From assembly GCA_041906305.1 (NCBI GenBank), contig JAYRJL010000003.1, positions 124,001-188,000 on the forward strand: DNA of 64,000 nt, given 5' to 3'. The first letter of the stretch is position 1; each line of letters begins with the position of its first letter. Positions 1 to 8,456 of this stretch are shown piece after piece. This DNA comes from SHVZ01 sp041906305 (GTDB taxonomy: Bacteria; Pseudomonadota; Alphaproteobacteria; SHVZ01). The notes beneath the pieces were generated by a model. That model saw nothing but the letters and a program-made list of their open reading frames with translations. It was not told where the DNA came from and searched no databases. A program made the position numbers and the translations under genes.

Positions 1-172
1 CCGCGAGGCCGAGGCCGCGCGCGACGTCGCCCGCCGCCGCCAGCATCGCGGCGAGGTCGTGCGCGGCCGCGACAGCGCGACCCAGTGACGCCTCGGACGC
101 GAGGCGAAGCCACGCCTCGCCGTCGCCCGGCGCCCGCGCCAGATGCCGCCTGAGATCCGCCGGATCGTTCAT
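1..172 (-). CDS. Partial CDS, N-terminus of a hypothetical protein
   Basis: An open frame starts at an ATG at 172 and runs off the left edge of the window, giving 57 residues beginning MNDPADLRRHLARAPGD. It is rich in Ala, Leu and Arg and looks helical, with a spacing reminiscent of tetratricopeptide-type helices (GDGEAWLRLA), but it is too short to assign to a family. It is divergent from the O-methyltransferase at 252, leaving 79 nt between the two starts. No strong ribosome-binding site is visible. I treat it as a probable gene of unknown function. Confidence 0.45.
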   Translation of the reverse strand, partial: MNDPADLRRHLARAPGDGEAWLRLASEASLGRAVAAAHDLAAMLAAAGDVARGLGLA

Positions 173-251
173 GGCTTCAGGATACAGGGCGCTTTCCCTC
201 GACCGGAAGCGGTGGCAGGCTCCGGCCGAGCACCTCTTTCAGGATATCCTC

Positions 252-911
252 ATGTCCCGACGTTCGATCGACCTGACCGACAAGGTCTACGACTACCTGC
301 TCGACAACTCGCTGCGCGAGAAGCCGCTGTTCAGGAAGCTGCGGCAGGTGACGGCGAAGATGCCGATGGCCGGCATGCAGATCTCGCCCGAGCAGGGCCA
401 GTTCATGGCGCTGCTGGTCGAGCTGATCGGAGCCAAGAAGGCGATCGAGATCGGCACCTTCACCGGCTATTCGAGCCTCTCGGTCGCGAGTGCGATGCCG
501 CCCGACGGCCATCTCTGGTGCTGTGACGTCAGCGAGGAGTTCACTTCGGTCGCGCGAAGCTTCTGGAAGCTGGCGAAGGTCGACAAGAAGATCACGCTGA
601 CGCTGGCACCGGCGACCAAGACCGTCGCCAAGCTGATCAAGAAGCACAAGGGCACCTTCGACTTCGCCTTCATCGATGCCGACAAGGCGAACTACGACGC
701 CTACTACGAAGGCGCTCTCAAGCTGCTCCGGAAGGGCGGCCTGATCGCGATCGACAATGTGCTCTGGGGCGGCCGCGTCGCGGATCCCAAGCGGAAGGAC
801 GCCGACACCAAGGCGATCCGCAAGCTCAACGCCAAGATCCAGAAGGACAAGCGGGTGACCGCGAGCCTGCTGCCGATCGGCGACGGACTGACGCTGGCAA
901 GGAAGCGGTAG
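252..911 (+). CDS. Class I SAM-dependent O-methyltransferase (caffeoyl-CoA OMT-like, Methyltransf_3)
   Basis: The 219-residue product matches the cation-dependent catechol/caffeoyl-CoA O-methyltransferase family in length and motif order. The SAM-binding glycine loop EIGTFTGYSS is at residues 66-75. The metal-binding signature is FIDADK at about 140-145 with Asp168-Asn169 (AIDNVLWGG) further on. I chose the ATG at 252 because AGGA lies seven bases upstream and family members begin at this point; an in-frame ATG at 171 would add 27 non-conserved residues. These enzymes methylate catecholic hydroxyls using SAM and Mg2+. The natural substrate cannot be read from the sequence, and the neighbours give no pathway link. 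The family call is solid and the substrate is unknown. Confidence 0.9.
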   Translation: MSRRSIDLTDKVYDYLLDNSLREKPLFRKLRQVTAKMPMAGMQISPEQGQFMALLVELIGAKKAIEIGTFTGYSSLSVASAMPPDGHLWCCDVSEEFTSVARSFWKLAKVDKKITLTLAPATKTVAKLIKKHKGTFDFAFIDADKANYDAYYEGALKLLRKGGLIAIDNVLWGGRVADPKRKDADTKAIRKLNAKIQKDKRVTASLLPIGDGLTLARKR

Positions 912-926
912 TCGAACGCACCTCGT

Positions 927-1052
927 GCCCCCTCCCTCGTGCGAAGCGCGGGGGAGGGATGGGGTGGGGGCACGGCGAGGTGCCACGCGTTACTCGCCCT
1001 ATCCAGCTCTACGCCGGCGTTCCGAGTTCAGCCCCCACCCTGCCCTCCCCCA
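927..1052. repeat. GC-rich inverted repeat between convergent genes, possible bidirectional terminator
   Basis: The gap between two convergent genes holds a G-run tract at 951-971 whose reverse complement recurs almost perfectly at 1031-1051 (about 19 of 21 positions). A smaller local hairpin, CCCTCCC at 930-936 with GGGAGGG at 952-958, lies inside it. Such CCCTCCCC/GGGGAGGG elements are common dispersed intergenic repeats in alphaproteobacteria. Here it could also stop transcription from both sides, although there is no clear T-run. Confidence 0.5.
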
Positions 1053-1092
1053 GCCAGGCTGGCGGAGGGTTCAGAGGGAGAAGCTGAGTTCA

Positions 1093-1536
1093 CTAAGGCA
1101 GCTGCGCGTGCCGCACGCGGTCGCCGGGCTTGAGGCCGAGCCGGGCGGCGGTGCCGCCGTTCACTTCCAGCACCGCACGGGTGAGGCCGGACGCAGGGAC
1201 CGGCGTCTCGGTCAGCGGGATCGTGCGCTCGGCGATGTTGAGGATGCGGCCGTCGGTGCCGATGAAGATCATGTCGAGCGGGATGTAGGTGTTCTTCATC
1301 CAGAACACCGCCGGATGCGGATCGAACAGGAACAGCATGCCGGCATCGGCCGTCATCTGCCGGCGGAACATCAGGCCCTGGCTGATCTGCTGCGGCGAGG
1401 TGGCGACCTCGACGTTGAACATGTGCTTGGCGCCCGCAGCGGTCTCGATCGTCACCGTGTCCTTGGGGAAGGTGACGAGCTGGGCCAGCGCCGGGAAGGC
1501 GACGAGGACGAGCACGAGGGCGAGGACGCGTTTCAC
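1093..1536 (-). CDS. DUF192 family exported protein
   Basis: The product has 147 residues. A hydrophobic signal sequence (VLALVLVLVAFPALA) is followed by the DUF192 core, including QGLMFRRQMTADAGMLFLFD, FWMKNT and IPLDMIFI, which are the conserved motifs of this small periplasmic family of unknown biochemical role. The start is a GTG at 1536 that overlaps the TGA of the upstream deacetylase (GTGA), so translation is probably coupled. GGAGG lies about ten bases upstream. It is the last gene of a seven-gene minus-strand unit that begins with the aminotransferase at 6854. Nothing in the sequence ties its function to the transporter, so co-transcription may be incidental. Confidence 0.85.
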   Translation of the reverse strand: MKRVLALVLVLVAFPALAQLVTFPKDTVTIETAAGAKHMFNVEVATSPQQISQGLMFRRQMTADAGMLFLFDPHPAVFWMKNTYIPLDMIFIGTDGRILNIAERTIPLTETPVPASGLTRAVLEVNGGTAARLGLKPGDRVRHAQLP

Positions 1537-2639
1537 GGCTTGAGGACCTCCTCGATCATCTCGTCGATCTCCGCCCGCACGAGCCCGGGATTGGGCGGAT
1601 CGGCGAGCGTGGTGAACCAGTGCTCCGGCGCGTTGCGCGCGCGGCTGTGGTTCCAGCGGAGCCCACGCAACACCTCTTCCGCCTCTCCGGTCAAGGGCGC
1701 TCGCGGATCGCGGCCATCCAGCACCGCCCAGATGCCGGCCCAGCAGCGCGCCACCGACCACGGATTGTAGCCGCCGCCGCCGAGCACCAGCACGCGCGGG
1801 GCCAGCGGAACCAGCCTTTCCACCGCCGACCAGATCGCGCCGTTGGAGAGCTCGAGCCGGCTCTGCGGGTCGTCGGCGAGCCCGTCGGCGCCGCACTGGA
1901 TCACCAGCGCCGCCGGCCGGAGGCGCTCGCCCAGCGGCACCAGCGCCTGCCCGACGATGGCCTCCAGCTCCGAGTCGTTGAAGCCGGAAGGCACCGAAAG
2001 GTTGCGGGCATTGCCGCCGCCGCGGTCGCCCCTCGCACCGGTGTTCGGCCAGCGTCCGGCCTCGTGCACCGATACGGTCAGCACGCGCGCGTCGCCCCGG
2101 AACGCGTCCTCGACGCCGTCGCCGTGATGGGCGTCGAGGTCGACGTAGTAGACGGGCGCGATCCCGGCATCGAGGAAAGCGAGGATGCCGAGCACCGGAT
2201 CGTTGAAGTAGCAGAAGCCGCTGGCGCGATCGGGCCGCCCGTGATGGGTGCCGCCGGCGGGGCTGTGAACGATGCCGGGCTCGCGGGTCAGGAGCTCGAC
2301 TGCCTTCAGGGTCGAGCCGCAGGCGGTCGCCGGCCTCCGGAAGATCTCGGCGAAGACCGGATTGCCGTTCCGCCCGATGTTGTGGCGGTCGCGGACCTCG
2401 TCGGGGACGTGGCGCGTCGCCTCGGCCTCCTGGACCGCGCGCACATAGGCGGGATCGTGGAAGCGAACGAGCTGCTCGACCGTCGCGACCGGCCCGTCGA
2501 CGTAGCGCCCGGGATCGTGCCATCCCATCGCCCGGATCAGGTCGAGCGCGGTCGAGACCCGCGGGATCGACAGCGGGTGCTTCGCCGCATAGATCGAGTG
2601 CCGGTAGATCTCGCTGCCGATGAGGATCGGTCGACGCAT
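1533..2639 (-). CDS. AcuC/histone-deacetylase-superfamily amidohydrolase
   Basis: The 368-residue protein carries the full zinc-dependent deacetylase fold signature. The catalytic His pair is His132-His133 (GGTHHG). The zinc ligands are Asp169 and His171 within DLDAHHGDGV, plus Asp252 in QCGAD. The transition-state Tyr is Tyr291 in GGGGYN. Bacterial relatives remove acetyl or larger acyl groups from proteins (AcuC), polyamines or other amides. The gene starts 31 nt after the ABC ATPase stop on the same strand and overlaps the DUF192 gene, so it belongs to the transporter unit. This raises the idea that it deacylates an imported amine or amino compound. That role is an inference from position only; the enzymatic class is secure. 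Confidence 0.9.
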   Translation of the reverse strand: MRRPILIGSEIYRHSIYAAKHPLSIPRVSTALDLIRAMGWHDPGRYVDGPVATVEQLVRFHDPAYVRAVQEAEATRHVPDEVRDRHNIGRNGNPVFAEIFRRPATACGSTLKAVELLTREPGIVHSPAGGTHHGRPDRASGFCYFNDPVLGILAFLDAGIAPVYYVDLDAHHGDGVEDAFRGDARVLTVSVHEAGRWPNTGARGDRGGGNARNLSVPSGFNDSELEAIVGQALVPLGERLRPAALVIQCGADGLADDPQSRLELSNGAIWSAVERLVPLAPRVLVLGGGGYNPWSVARCWAGIWAVLDGRDPRAPLTGEAEEVLRGLRWNHSRARNAPEHWFTTLADPPNPGLVRAEIDEMIEEVLKP

Positions 2640-2670
2640 AGACCGGAGGTAAGCCCGGCCCGGCCCGAGG

Positions 2671-3399
2671 TCAATGATGCAGGATCTTGGAAAGGAACTG
2701 GCGGGCGCGGTCGGTCTTCGGCGCCTCGAAGAACGCGTCCTTGGCCTCGTCCTCGACGATCCTGCCCTCGTCCATGAAGACGACGCGGCCGGCGACCCGG
2801 CGGGCGAAGCCCATCTCGTGGGTCACGACGATCATCGTCATGCCTTCCTCGGCGAGGCCGGTCATGACGTCAAGGACCTCGTTGATCATCTCGGGGTCGA
2901 GCGCCGAGGTCGGCTCGTCGAACAGCATGGCGATCGGGTCCATCGCCAGCGCGCGGGCGATCGCGACCCGCTGCTGCTGGCCGCCGGAGAGATTGCCGGG
3001 GTATCGCTTGGCGAAGTCGGCGAGGCCGACGCGCTGGAGCAGGGCTTCGGATCGTGCGACGGCCGTCGCCCGGTCGCGCTTGAGCGCCTTCACCTGCGAG
3101 AGGCAGATGTTGTCGAGCACGGTCATGTGCGGATAAAGCTCGAAGCTCTGGAACACCATGCCGATGCGGGCGCGAAGCTTCGGAAGATCGGTCTTCGGCG
3201 AGCCGACGTCGACGCCGTCGACCTCGATCCGGCCCTTCTGATACGGCTCCAGGCCGTTCACGCACTTGATCAGCGTCGACTTGCCCGATCCCGACGGGCC
3301 GCAGACGACGACGACCTCGCCGCGGGCGATCCTGGTCGAGCAGCCGTCGAGGACCCTGTGCTGGCCGTACCACTTGCTGACGCCGTCGATCACGATCAC
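2671..3399 (-). CDS. Polar amino acid ABC transporter ATP-binding protein (GltL/GlnQ type)
   Basis: This is a 242-residue ATPase of the polar amino acid uptake family. Walker A is GPSGSGKST, the Q-loop is VFQSFELYPH, the signature is LSGGQQQR, Walker B is AMLFDEPTSALDP, and the H-loop is VTHE. The start is a GTG at 3399 whose last bases overlap the TGA of the second permease (GTGA), a translational-coupling arrangement seen repeatedly in this window. Length and motif spacing match GltL, GlnQ and HisP. It would power import through the two adjacent permeases at the cytoplasmic face. Substrate specificity lies in the binding protein, not here. Confidence 0.93.
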   Translation of the reverse strand: MIVIDGVSKWYGQHRVLDGCSTRIARGEVVVVCGPSGSGKSTLIKCVNGLEPYQKGRIEVDGVDVGSPKTDLPKLRARIGMVFQSFELYPHMTVLDNICLSQVKALKRDRATAVARSEALLQRVGLADFAKRYPGNLSGGQQQRVAIARALAMDPIAMLFDEPTSALDPEMINEVLDVMTGLAEEGMTMIVVTHEMGFARRVAGRVVFMDEGRIVEDEAKDAFFEAPKTDRARQFLSKILHH

Positions 3400-4055
3400 A
3401 GGGCGTATCTCCGTTCGAGGCGGCTGACCGCCCGGGATGCGGCGAAGCAGATGACGAAGAAGACGACCGCGACGAACAGGTACATCTCGATCAGCCGGTT
3501 GTCGCGGCTGCCGATCACGTCGGCGGCGGTGAGGAAGTCGCGGACGCCGATCACATAGACCAGCGACGTGCTCTTGAAGAGGTTGATGCACTGGGTCAGC
3601 AGCAGCGGCGTCATGTTGCGGATCGCCTGCGGCAGCACGATATGGCGCATCGTCTGGCGCTCGGTGAGGCCGCCGGCGAGACCCGCCATCACCTGGCCGC
3701 GGCGCACGCCGGATATCCCGGAGCGGATGATCTCGCAGAAATAGGCCGCCTCGAACAGCACGAAGCCGATCAGCGCCGAGTAGAAGCCGCCGACCGAGTG
3801 TCCGACGAAGATCGGCATCAGGAAGAAGAACCAGAAGATCAGTAGGACCAGCGGCAGCGCACGGAAGAAGGTCACGTAGGCGGCGGCGAGCGCCGCGACC
3901 GCCCGGAAGTGCGAGAGCCGGATCACCGCCAGCACGATGCCGAGGCCGATCCCGCCGACGATGCCGAAGAAGGTCAGCAGCAGCGTGACCTCCATGCCTT
4001 CCCAGAGGAGCGGCAGCGCCTTGACGATCGCCTGGAGGTCGAAGGCGCCGAGCAT
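3396..4055 (-). CDS. Polar amino acid ABC transporter permease (GltK type)
   Basis: The 219-residue membrane protein has a HisM-type permease arrangement with about five hydrophobic segments. It carries the EAA loop that contacts the ATPase (GGLTERQTMRHIVLPQAIRNM) and the family motif FFRALPLVLLIFW. Its ATG at 4055 lies two bases after the stop of the first permease, and its stop overlaps the start of the ATPase gene. Both permeases have the short GltJ/GltK size rather than the roughly 400-residue Aap/Bzt size, so this is a GltIJKL-like rather than an AapJQMP-like system. Confidence 0.92.
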   Translation of the reverse strand: MLGAFDLQAIVKALPLLWEGMEVTLLLTFFGIVGGIGLGIVLAVIRLSHFRAVAALAAAYVTFFRALPLVLLIFWFFFLMPIFVGHSVGGFYSALIGFVLFEAAYFCEIIRSGISGVRRGQVMAGLAGGLTERQTMRHIVLPQAIRNMTPLLLTQCINLFKSTSLVYVIGVRDFLTAADVIGSRDNRLIEMYLFVAVVFFVICFAASRAVSRLERRYAL

Positions 4056-4057
4056 GC

Positions 4058-4780
4058 TCAGGCCTGCTGCCCGGCGACGGTGCCGGGGATGCGGGTCCGG
4101 CGCTCGACCACGCGCATGACCAAGGTCACGATCAGCGTGATCGTCGCATAGATCACGCTCGCGGCGACGAAGGCCTCGATCGAGTGATAGGTGACCTCGC
4201 TGATACCCCGCGTCCGCGCCGTCAGCTCGAGCACGCCTATCGTCAGCGCCAGGGACGAGTTCTTGAAGACGTTGATGAACTCGTTGGTCATCGCCGGCAC
4301 GGTGATGCGGAGCGCCACCGGCACCAGAATGTGGGCGTAGACCTGGGAAAGGGTGAGGCCGCTGGCGAGCCCGGCCATCATCTGCCCGCGGCTGATCGAG
4401 GCGAGGCCGGCGCGCACCTGCTCGGCGACGCGGGTGGCGGTGTAGAGCCCGAGCGCCACGACGGCAGTCGTGAATTCGGGCTCCGGCATGTCGCGCTTCA
4501 TCCACCTCCCCCACTCCTTCGGCAGCAGCTCGGGCAGCACGAAGTAGAAGAGGAAGAGCACCACCAGCAGCGGGATGTTGCGGAAGAACTCGACATAGGC
4601 GGTCGCGAGCCAGCGGACCGGCCGCCAGGGAAGCGTGCGGGCGACGCCGACCACCGGGCCCACGACGAGCGCGATGATCCAGGCGCCACCCGCAACCAGG
4701 ACGGTCCACAACAGGCCCTGCATGATCAGGCCGAAGTGGGGGGCGGTGACGAGCACCGTCCAATCCCAGTTGTACCGCAT
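4058..4780 (-). CDS. Polar amino acid ABC transporter permease (GltJ type)
   Basis: The 240-residue integral membrane protein is homologous in layout to the neighbouring permease. It has N-terminal hydrophobic helices, the motif EFFRNIPLLVVLFLFYF, and an EAA loop (SGLTLSQVYAHILVPVALRI) for coupling to the ATPase. It should pair with the 219-residue permease to form the heterodimeric channel. It lies 29 nt downstream of the binding-protein gene on the same strand. The transported substrate is probably an acidic or polar amino acid, judged from the whole cassette. Confidence 0.92.
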   Translation of the reverse strand: MRYNWDWTVLVTAPHFGLIMQGLLWTVLVAGGAWIIALVVGPVVGVARTLPWRPVRWLATAYVEFFRNIPLLVVLFLFYFVLPELLPKEWGRWMKRDMPEPEFTTAVVALGLYTATRVAEQVRAGLASISRGQMMAGLASGLTLSQVYAHILVPVALRITVPAMTNEFINVFKNSSLALTIGVLELTARTRGISEVTYHSIEAFVAASVIYATITLIVTLVMRVVERRTRIPGTVAGQQA

Positions 4781-4809
4781 CCCTTCGGGTCTCCGACGCT
4801 AGCGGCTCG

Positions 4810-5679
4810 TCACCGCGGGATCGCCTGCATGGCGAAGAGCACCTTCAGGTTCTCGCTCGCCGGCATGTTGATGGTCGACATCCACTTGTCATAGATCTTC
4901 CAGATGTCGCCCGAGCGGAACAGCTCGGCCAGCACCGTGTTGCCGACGAGGCGGAAGGCCGAGTCGTCGCGGCGCACCACGATCGCATAGGGATCGAACG
5001 AGAGCAGGCGGCCGACGACCTCGTACTGCTCCGGGTTCTTCGCCTTGGCGATGAGGCCGTACTCGACGACCTCGTCGGTCATGTGCGCGTCCGAGCGGTC
5101 GGTCTCGAGCGCGATCCAGGCCTGCGGCTGGTCCTTGGTCGGCAGGATCTTGATGCCGAGGTTCAGCTTCTCGTTCAGCTCCTTCAGCACCAGCTCGTTG
5201 GTCGTGCCCGGGTTGGCCGAGACGGTCTTGCCCTTCAGGTCCTCGATCTCCTTGATGCCCCGGCCCTTCTTGGTGAGGATCCGGTTTCCGGTGATGAACA
5301 TGGTGTTGAGGAAGTCGAGCTGACGCTGGCGCGCGAGCGTGTTGGTCGTCGTCGCGCAGACCATGTCGACGGTGCCGTTGACCAGCATCGGCGTGCGGGT
5401 CTGGCCGTTCACCGCCTGATACTTGATGTTGATCTTGTCCATCTTGAGCTCGACGCGAACGGCCTCGGCGATCAGGTTGCAGAGGTCGATCGAGTAGCCC
5501 ATAGGCTTGCCGTCAGGTCCGAACGAGGCGAAGGGCGGCGAGTCCTCGTTGTGGCCGATGACGATCGTGCCGCTGTCCTTGACCTTCTTCAGCGTGCCGT
5601 AGAGATCCTGCGCGCCCGCCGCGGCCGAGAAGCCGATCGCGAGTGCAGCCGCCATTGCCATCGTCGTGAGCTTGCGCAT
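4810..5679 (-). CDS. Periplasmic amino-acid-binding protein of the ABC transporter (GltI-like)
   Basis: The 289-residue product has a classical signal peptide ending near residue 23 (AAAGA, then QDLYG). It then has an SBP_bac_3 fold: TIVIGHNEDSPPFASFGPDGKP at the start of lobe one, GYSIDLCNLIAEAV, GTVDMVCATTTNT, and FDPYAIVVRRDD near the end. These match glutamate/aspartate-binding GltI proteins. The start is well supported because a strong GGAGGAAA ribosome-binding site precedes the ATG at 5679. It would capture substrate in the periplasm for the two permeases. It begins 17 nt after the stop of the class V aminotransferase, implying co-transcription with that enzyme. Confidence 0.93.
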   Translation of the reverse strand: MRKLTTMAMAAALAIGFSAAAGAQDLYGTLKKVKDSGTIVIGHNEDSPPFASFGPDGKPMGYSIDLCNLIAEAVRVELKMDKINIKYQAVNGQTRTPMLVNGTVDMVCATTTNTLARQRQLDFLNTMFITGNRILTKKGRGIKEIEDLKGKTVSANPGTTNELVLKELNEKLNLGIKILPTKDQPQAWIALETDRSDAHMTDEVVEYGLIAKAKNPEQYEVVGRLLSFDPYAIVVRRDDSAFRLVGNTVLAELFRSGDIWKIYDKWMSTINMPASENLKVLFAMQAIPR

Positions 5680-5696
5680 GGTGGTTTCCTCCGTTT

Positions 5697-6854
5697 TCAG
5701 GTGCTTTGGGCGAACTTGGCGAGGATGTCGCCAAGGCGGTGGTAGTCGTCGATCTCGTTGTAGGCCTGGGCCGAGACGCGGACCCATATCGATCCGTCCT
5801 GCGCGTGCAGCGGCGCGTCGGTGCGGAACTCGTCCAGCAGCCGGAGGCGCAGCGCCTGTGCGCGCTCGCGATTGGCCTCGCCGGCGATCGGGAGCCTGAC
5901 CACCGACATCGCGCTCGCGACCGGCCCGTCGGCGCCGACATCCATGTTGAGCCGGCGGGCCAGGACTTCGCCCGCCTCGCGCGCGAGCTTCATGTTGCGG
6001 GTCCTCAGCTCCTCGCCGCCGAGCTTCTTGTGGAAATTGATCGCGGTCTCGACCGCGAGGCAGGCGGTCGCGTCGCGGGTCCCGGTCCAGTCGAACTCGG
6101 CAAGGTAGCCCTTGCCATAGCCGTGCGAGATCGTGACCGGATGCAGGCCTTGCTGACGATCCGGCCTGGACCACAGAAAGGCGCAGCCCTTCGGCGCCAT
6201 CAGCCATTTGTGGCAGTTGCCGACATACCAGTCGGCATCGAGCCGGGTCAGGTCGATCGCGACATGCGCCGGACCGTGCGCTCCGTCGACCAGCACCGGC
6301 ACCTGGTGCGCGTGGAGCGCATCGATGAGCCGTTTCAGAGGCAGCAGCAGCCCGTTCGGCGACGTGATGTGATCGACGATGGCGAGACGGGTCTTCGGGG
6401 TGATCTTCGCTTCGACAGCAGCGACGATCGCGTCGGGCGTCGGCCGCGGGAACGGGATCTCGGCCTCGACCACCTTCGCGCCGGCGAGCTCGGCGACATA
6501 GAGCGCGGTATTGCGGACCGCGCCATAGGAGTAGTTCAGCAGCAGGATCTCATCGCCGGCGCGGAGCCTCAGCGATCGCAGGATCGCGTTGCAGCCGACG
6601 GTCGCGTTGTCGACGAAGACCAGGTCCTTGCCGTCGGCGCCGAGGAAATCGCCGAGCGTCTCGGCGCTGGCGCGGAGCGCGTCGGGCAGGATCTTGCGCA
6701 TGAAGTACGAAGGCTGCTCCTCCATCTTCCGCCGCCAGCGGTCCTGCGCCTCGAGCACGACCTTCGGCGTCGCGCCATAGGCGCCATGGTTGACCGTGAG
6801 CTGGCTCGGGTCGAGCAGCCATTGATCCCGGATCGCGGCACCGAGCGTGGTCAT
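5697..6854 (-). CDS. PLP-dependent class V aminotransferase (isopenicillin-N-epimerase-like)
   Basis: The 385-residue fold-type I PLP enzyme has an N-terminal segment with LTVNHGAYGATP and a cofactor-binding region VDGAH around residues 189-193. The Schiff-base lysine is Lys216 in GNCHKWLMAPKG. The closest recognisable subgroup is the CefD/isopenicillin-N-epimerase-like set, whose members do epimerisations, desulfurations or eliminations as well as transaminations, so the reaction cannot be fixed from sequence. It is the first gene of a minus-strand unit whose next four genes are an amino-acid ABC importer. This suggests that it acts on the imported compound or a derivative. Confidence 0.85.
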   Translation of the reverse strand: MTTLGAAIRDQWLLDPSQLTVNHGAYGATPKVVLEAQDRWRRKMEEQPSYFMRKILPDALRASAETLGDFLGADGKDLVFVDNATVGCNAILRSLRLRAGDEILLLNYSYGAVRNTALYVAELAGAKVVEAEIPFPRPTPDAIVAAVEAKITPKTRLAIVDHITSPNGLLLPLKRLIDALHAHQVPVLVDGAHGPAHVAIDLTRLDADWYVGNCHKWLMAPKGCAFLWSRPDRQQGLHPVTISHGYGKGYLAEFDWTGTRDATACLAVETAINFHKKLGGEELRTRNMKLAREAGEVLARRLNMDVGADGPVASAMSVVRLPIAGEANRERAQALRLRLLDEFRTDAPLHAQDGSIWVRVSAQAYNEIDDYHRLGDILAKFAQST

Positions 6855-7073
6855 GAAATCTCGAATGTGAGGCCGATATCAACGGAGGGGCGACGTCGGC
6901 GCGGAAGGTTCCCGACGATAGCGAACGGGGTCAGGGCGCTCAAGATGCGAGGGGTACCCCGGATTTGTCCAAAGCGTCTAAATCGCAAGGACTTTCGGCC
7001 GCATCGGACCCTCTTCCCGCGACGCCCGGCGACGGCCATAATCCCGTCTTCCGCCCTTCAGGGAGTACCCCGC
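6855..7073. promoter_or_regulatory. Divergent intergenic region upstream of two aminotransferase genes
   Basis: This 219-nt gap separates the minus-strand transporter unit (start 6854) from the plus-strand aminotransferase (start 7074) and must carry both promoters. The AT-richest part is around 6962-6990. I could not find a convincing pair of -35 and -10 elements or an inverted-repeat operator, so only the location is supported. Confidence 0.35.
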
Positions 7074-8402
7074 ATGACCGCGCAGACGGCGCTGCCGAAC
7101 GACCTCGAACCCTTCTGGATGCCGTTCACGGCGAACCGCCATTTCAAGAAGGCGCCGCGTCTCCTCGCCGAAGCGAAGGACATGCACTACTCGACGCCCG
7201 AGGGTCGCAAGATCCTCGACGCCACCGCCGGCCTCTGGTGCGTCAACGCCGGCCACGGCCGCGAGAAGATCGTGAAGGCCGTGCAGGCCCAGGTGGCGAA
7301 GCTCGACTTCGCGCCGTCGTTCAACGTCGGCCATCCGATCTCCTTCGAGCTGGCCGCGCGCCTGACCTCGATGGTGCCGGGCTACAGCCAGGTGTTCTTC
7401 ACCAACTCCGGCTCCGAGTCGGTCGACACCGCGCTCAAGATCGCGCTCGCCTACCAGCGTGCGATCGGCCAGGGCACGCGCACGCGCCTGATCGGCCGCG
7501 AGCGCGGCTATCACGGCGTCGGCTTCGGCGGCATGTCGGTCGGCGGCATGGTCGCCAACCGCAAGGTCTGGGGCTCCTCGCTGCTGAACGGCGTCGACCA
7601 CATCCGCCACACGCACGAGCCCGAGAAGAACGCCTTCTCGAAGGGCCAGCCCGAGTGGGGCGCGCATCTCGCCGACGACCTCGAGCGTCTGGTCGCGCTC
7701 CATGACGCCTCCACCATCGCCGCCGTCATCGTCGAGCCGGTCGCGGGTTCCACCGGCGTGCTGGTGCCGCCGAAGGGCTACCTGCAGCGCCTGCGGCAGA
7801 TCTGCGACAAGCATGGCATCCTGCTGATCTTCGACGAGGTCATCACCGGCTTCGGCCGCCTGGGATCCAGCTTCGCCACCGAGCATTTCGGCGTGAAACC
7901 GGATCTGTTCACGACGGCGAAGGGCATCAGCAACGCCACGATCCCGATGGGTGCCGTGTTCTGCCGCAAGGGCATCTACGATGCCTTCATGAACGGCCCG
8001 GAAGGCATGATCGAGGTGTTCCACGGCTACACCTACTCGGCCCATCCGGTCGCCTGCGCGGCGGCGCTCGCCACCCTCGACATCTATCGCGAGGAAGGCC
8101 TGTTCGAGCGTGCGGCCGAGCTGTCGCCGTACTGGCAGGAGGCGGTCCACAGCATGAAGGGCCTGCCTAATGTCATCGACATCCGCAACTGCGGGCTCAC
8201 CGCCGGCGTCGAGCTGGCGCCGCGCCCGAACGCCCCGCCCACCTCGCGCGGCATGGATGCGCATCTGAAGGCGTTCGAGAAGGGCGTCATGGTCCGCTTC
8301 TCCGGCGAGACCATCTGCATGTCGCCGCCGCTGATCATCTCGAAGGGTCAGATCGACCAGATCGTCGATACGGTCACCGACGTCATCAAGACCATCCACT
8401 AG
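7074..8402 (+). CDS. Omega-amino acid (beta-alanine):pyruvate aminotransferase, class III
   Basis: The 442-residue class III PLP aminotransferase shows the order typical of omega-amino-acid:pyruvate aminotransferases. These are NSGSESVDTALKIA for the phosphate-binding loop near residues 111-124, GYHGVG, the cofactor Asp254 in LIFDEVITGFGRLG, and the Schiff-base Lys283 in TAKGISNATIPMGAV. Such enzymes move the amino group from beta-alanine or other terminal amines to pyruvate. The ATG at 7074 has GGGAG upstream. The frame is open for another 1.3 kb upstream, but that stretch is antisense to the class V aminotransferase. The gene is divergent from the transporter/aminotransferase unit, so the region may together handle an amine or amino acid. 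Confidence 0.9.
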   Translation: MTAQTALPNDLEPFWMPFTANRHFKKAPRLLAEAKDMHYSTPEGRKILDATAGLWCVNAGHGREKIVKAVQAQVAKLDFAPSFNVGHPISFELAARLTSMVPGYSQVFFTNSGSESVDTALKIALAYQRAIGQGTRTRLIGRERGYHGVGFGGMSVGGMVANRKVWGSSLLNGVDHIRHTHEPEKNAFSKGQPEWGAHLADDLERLVALHDASTIAAVIVEPVAGSTGVLVPPKGYLQRLRQICDKHGILLIFDEVITGFGRLGSSFATEHFGVKPDLFTTAKGISNATIPMGAVFCRKGIYDAFMNGPEGMIEVFHGYTYSAHPVACAAALATLDIYREEGLFERAAELSPYWQEAVHSMKGLPNVIDIRNCGLTAGVELAPRPNAPPTSRGMDAHLKAFEKGVMVRFSGETICMSPPLIISKGQIDQIVDTVTDVIKTIH

Positions 8403-8415
8403 TCTTGACGTGGAC

Positions 8416-8455
8416 GGGCCCCTCTCCCTCCGGGGAGAGGGGCCCTTTCTTTTTT
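8416..8455 (+). terminator. Rho-independent terminator
   Basis: A perfect 12-bp stem (GGGCCCCTCTCC paired with its complement at 8434-8445) with a 6-nt loop is followed by TTTCTTTTTT. It lies 13 nt after the stop of the omega-amino-acid aminotransferase and ends at the 3' edge of the convergent phosphodiesterase gene. Confidence 0.95.
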
Positions 8456-8456
8456 G

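Noticed and set aside
5706..7073. N-terminal extension of the omega-amino-acid aminotransferase frame
   Set aside because: The stretch is antisense to the class V aminotransferase. The ATG at 7074 has a ribosome-binding site and matches the family start.
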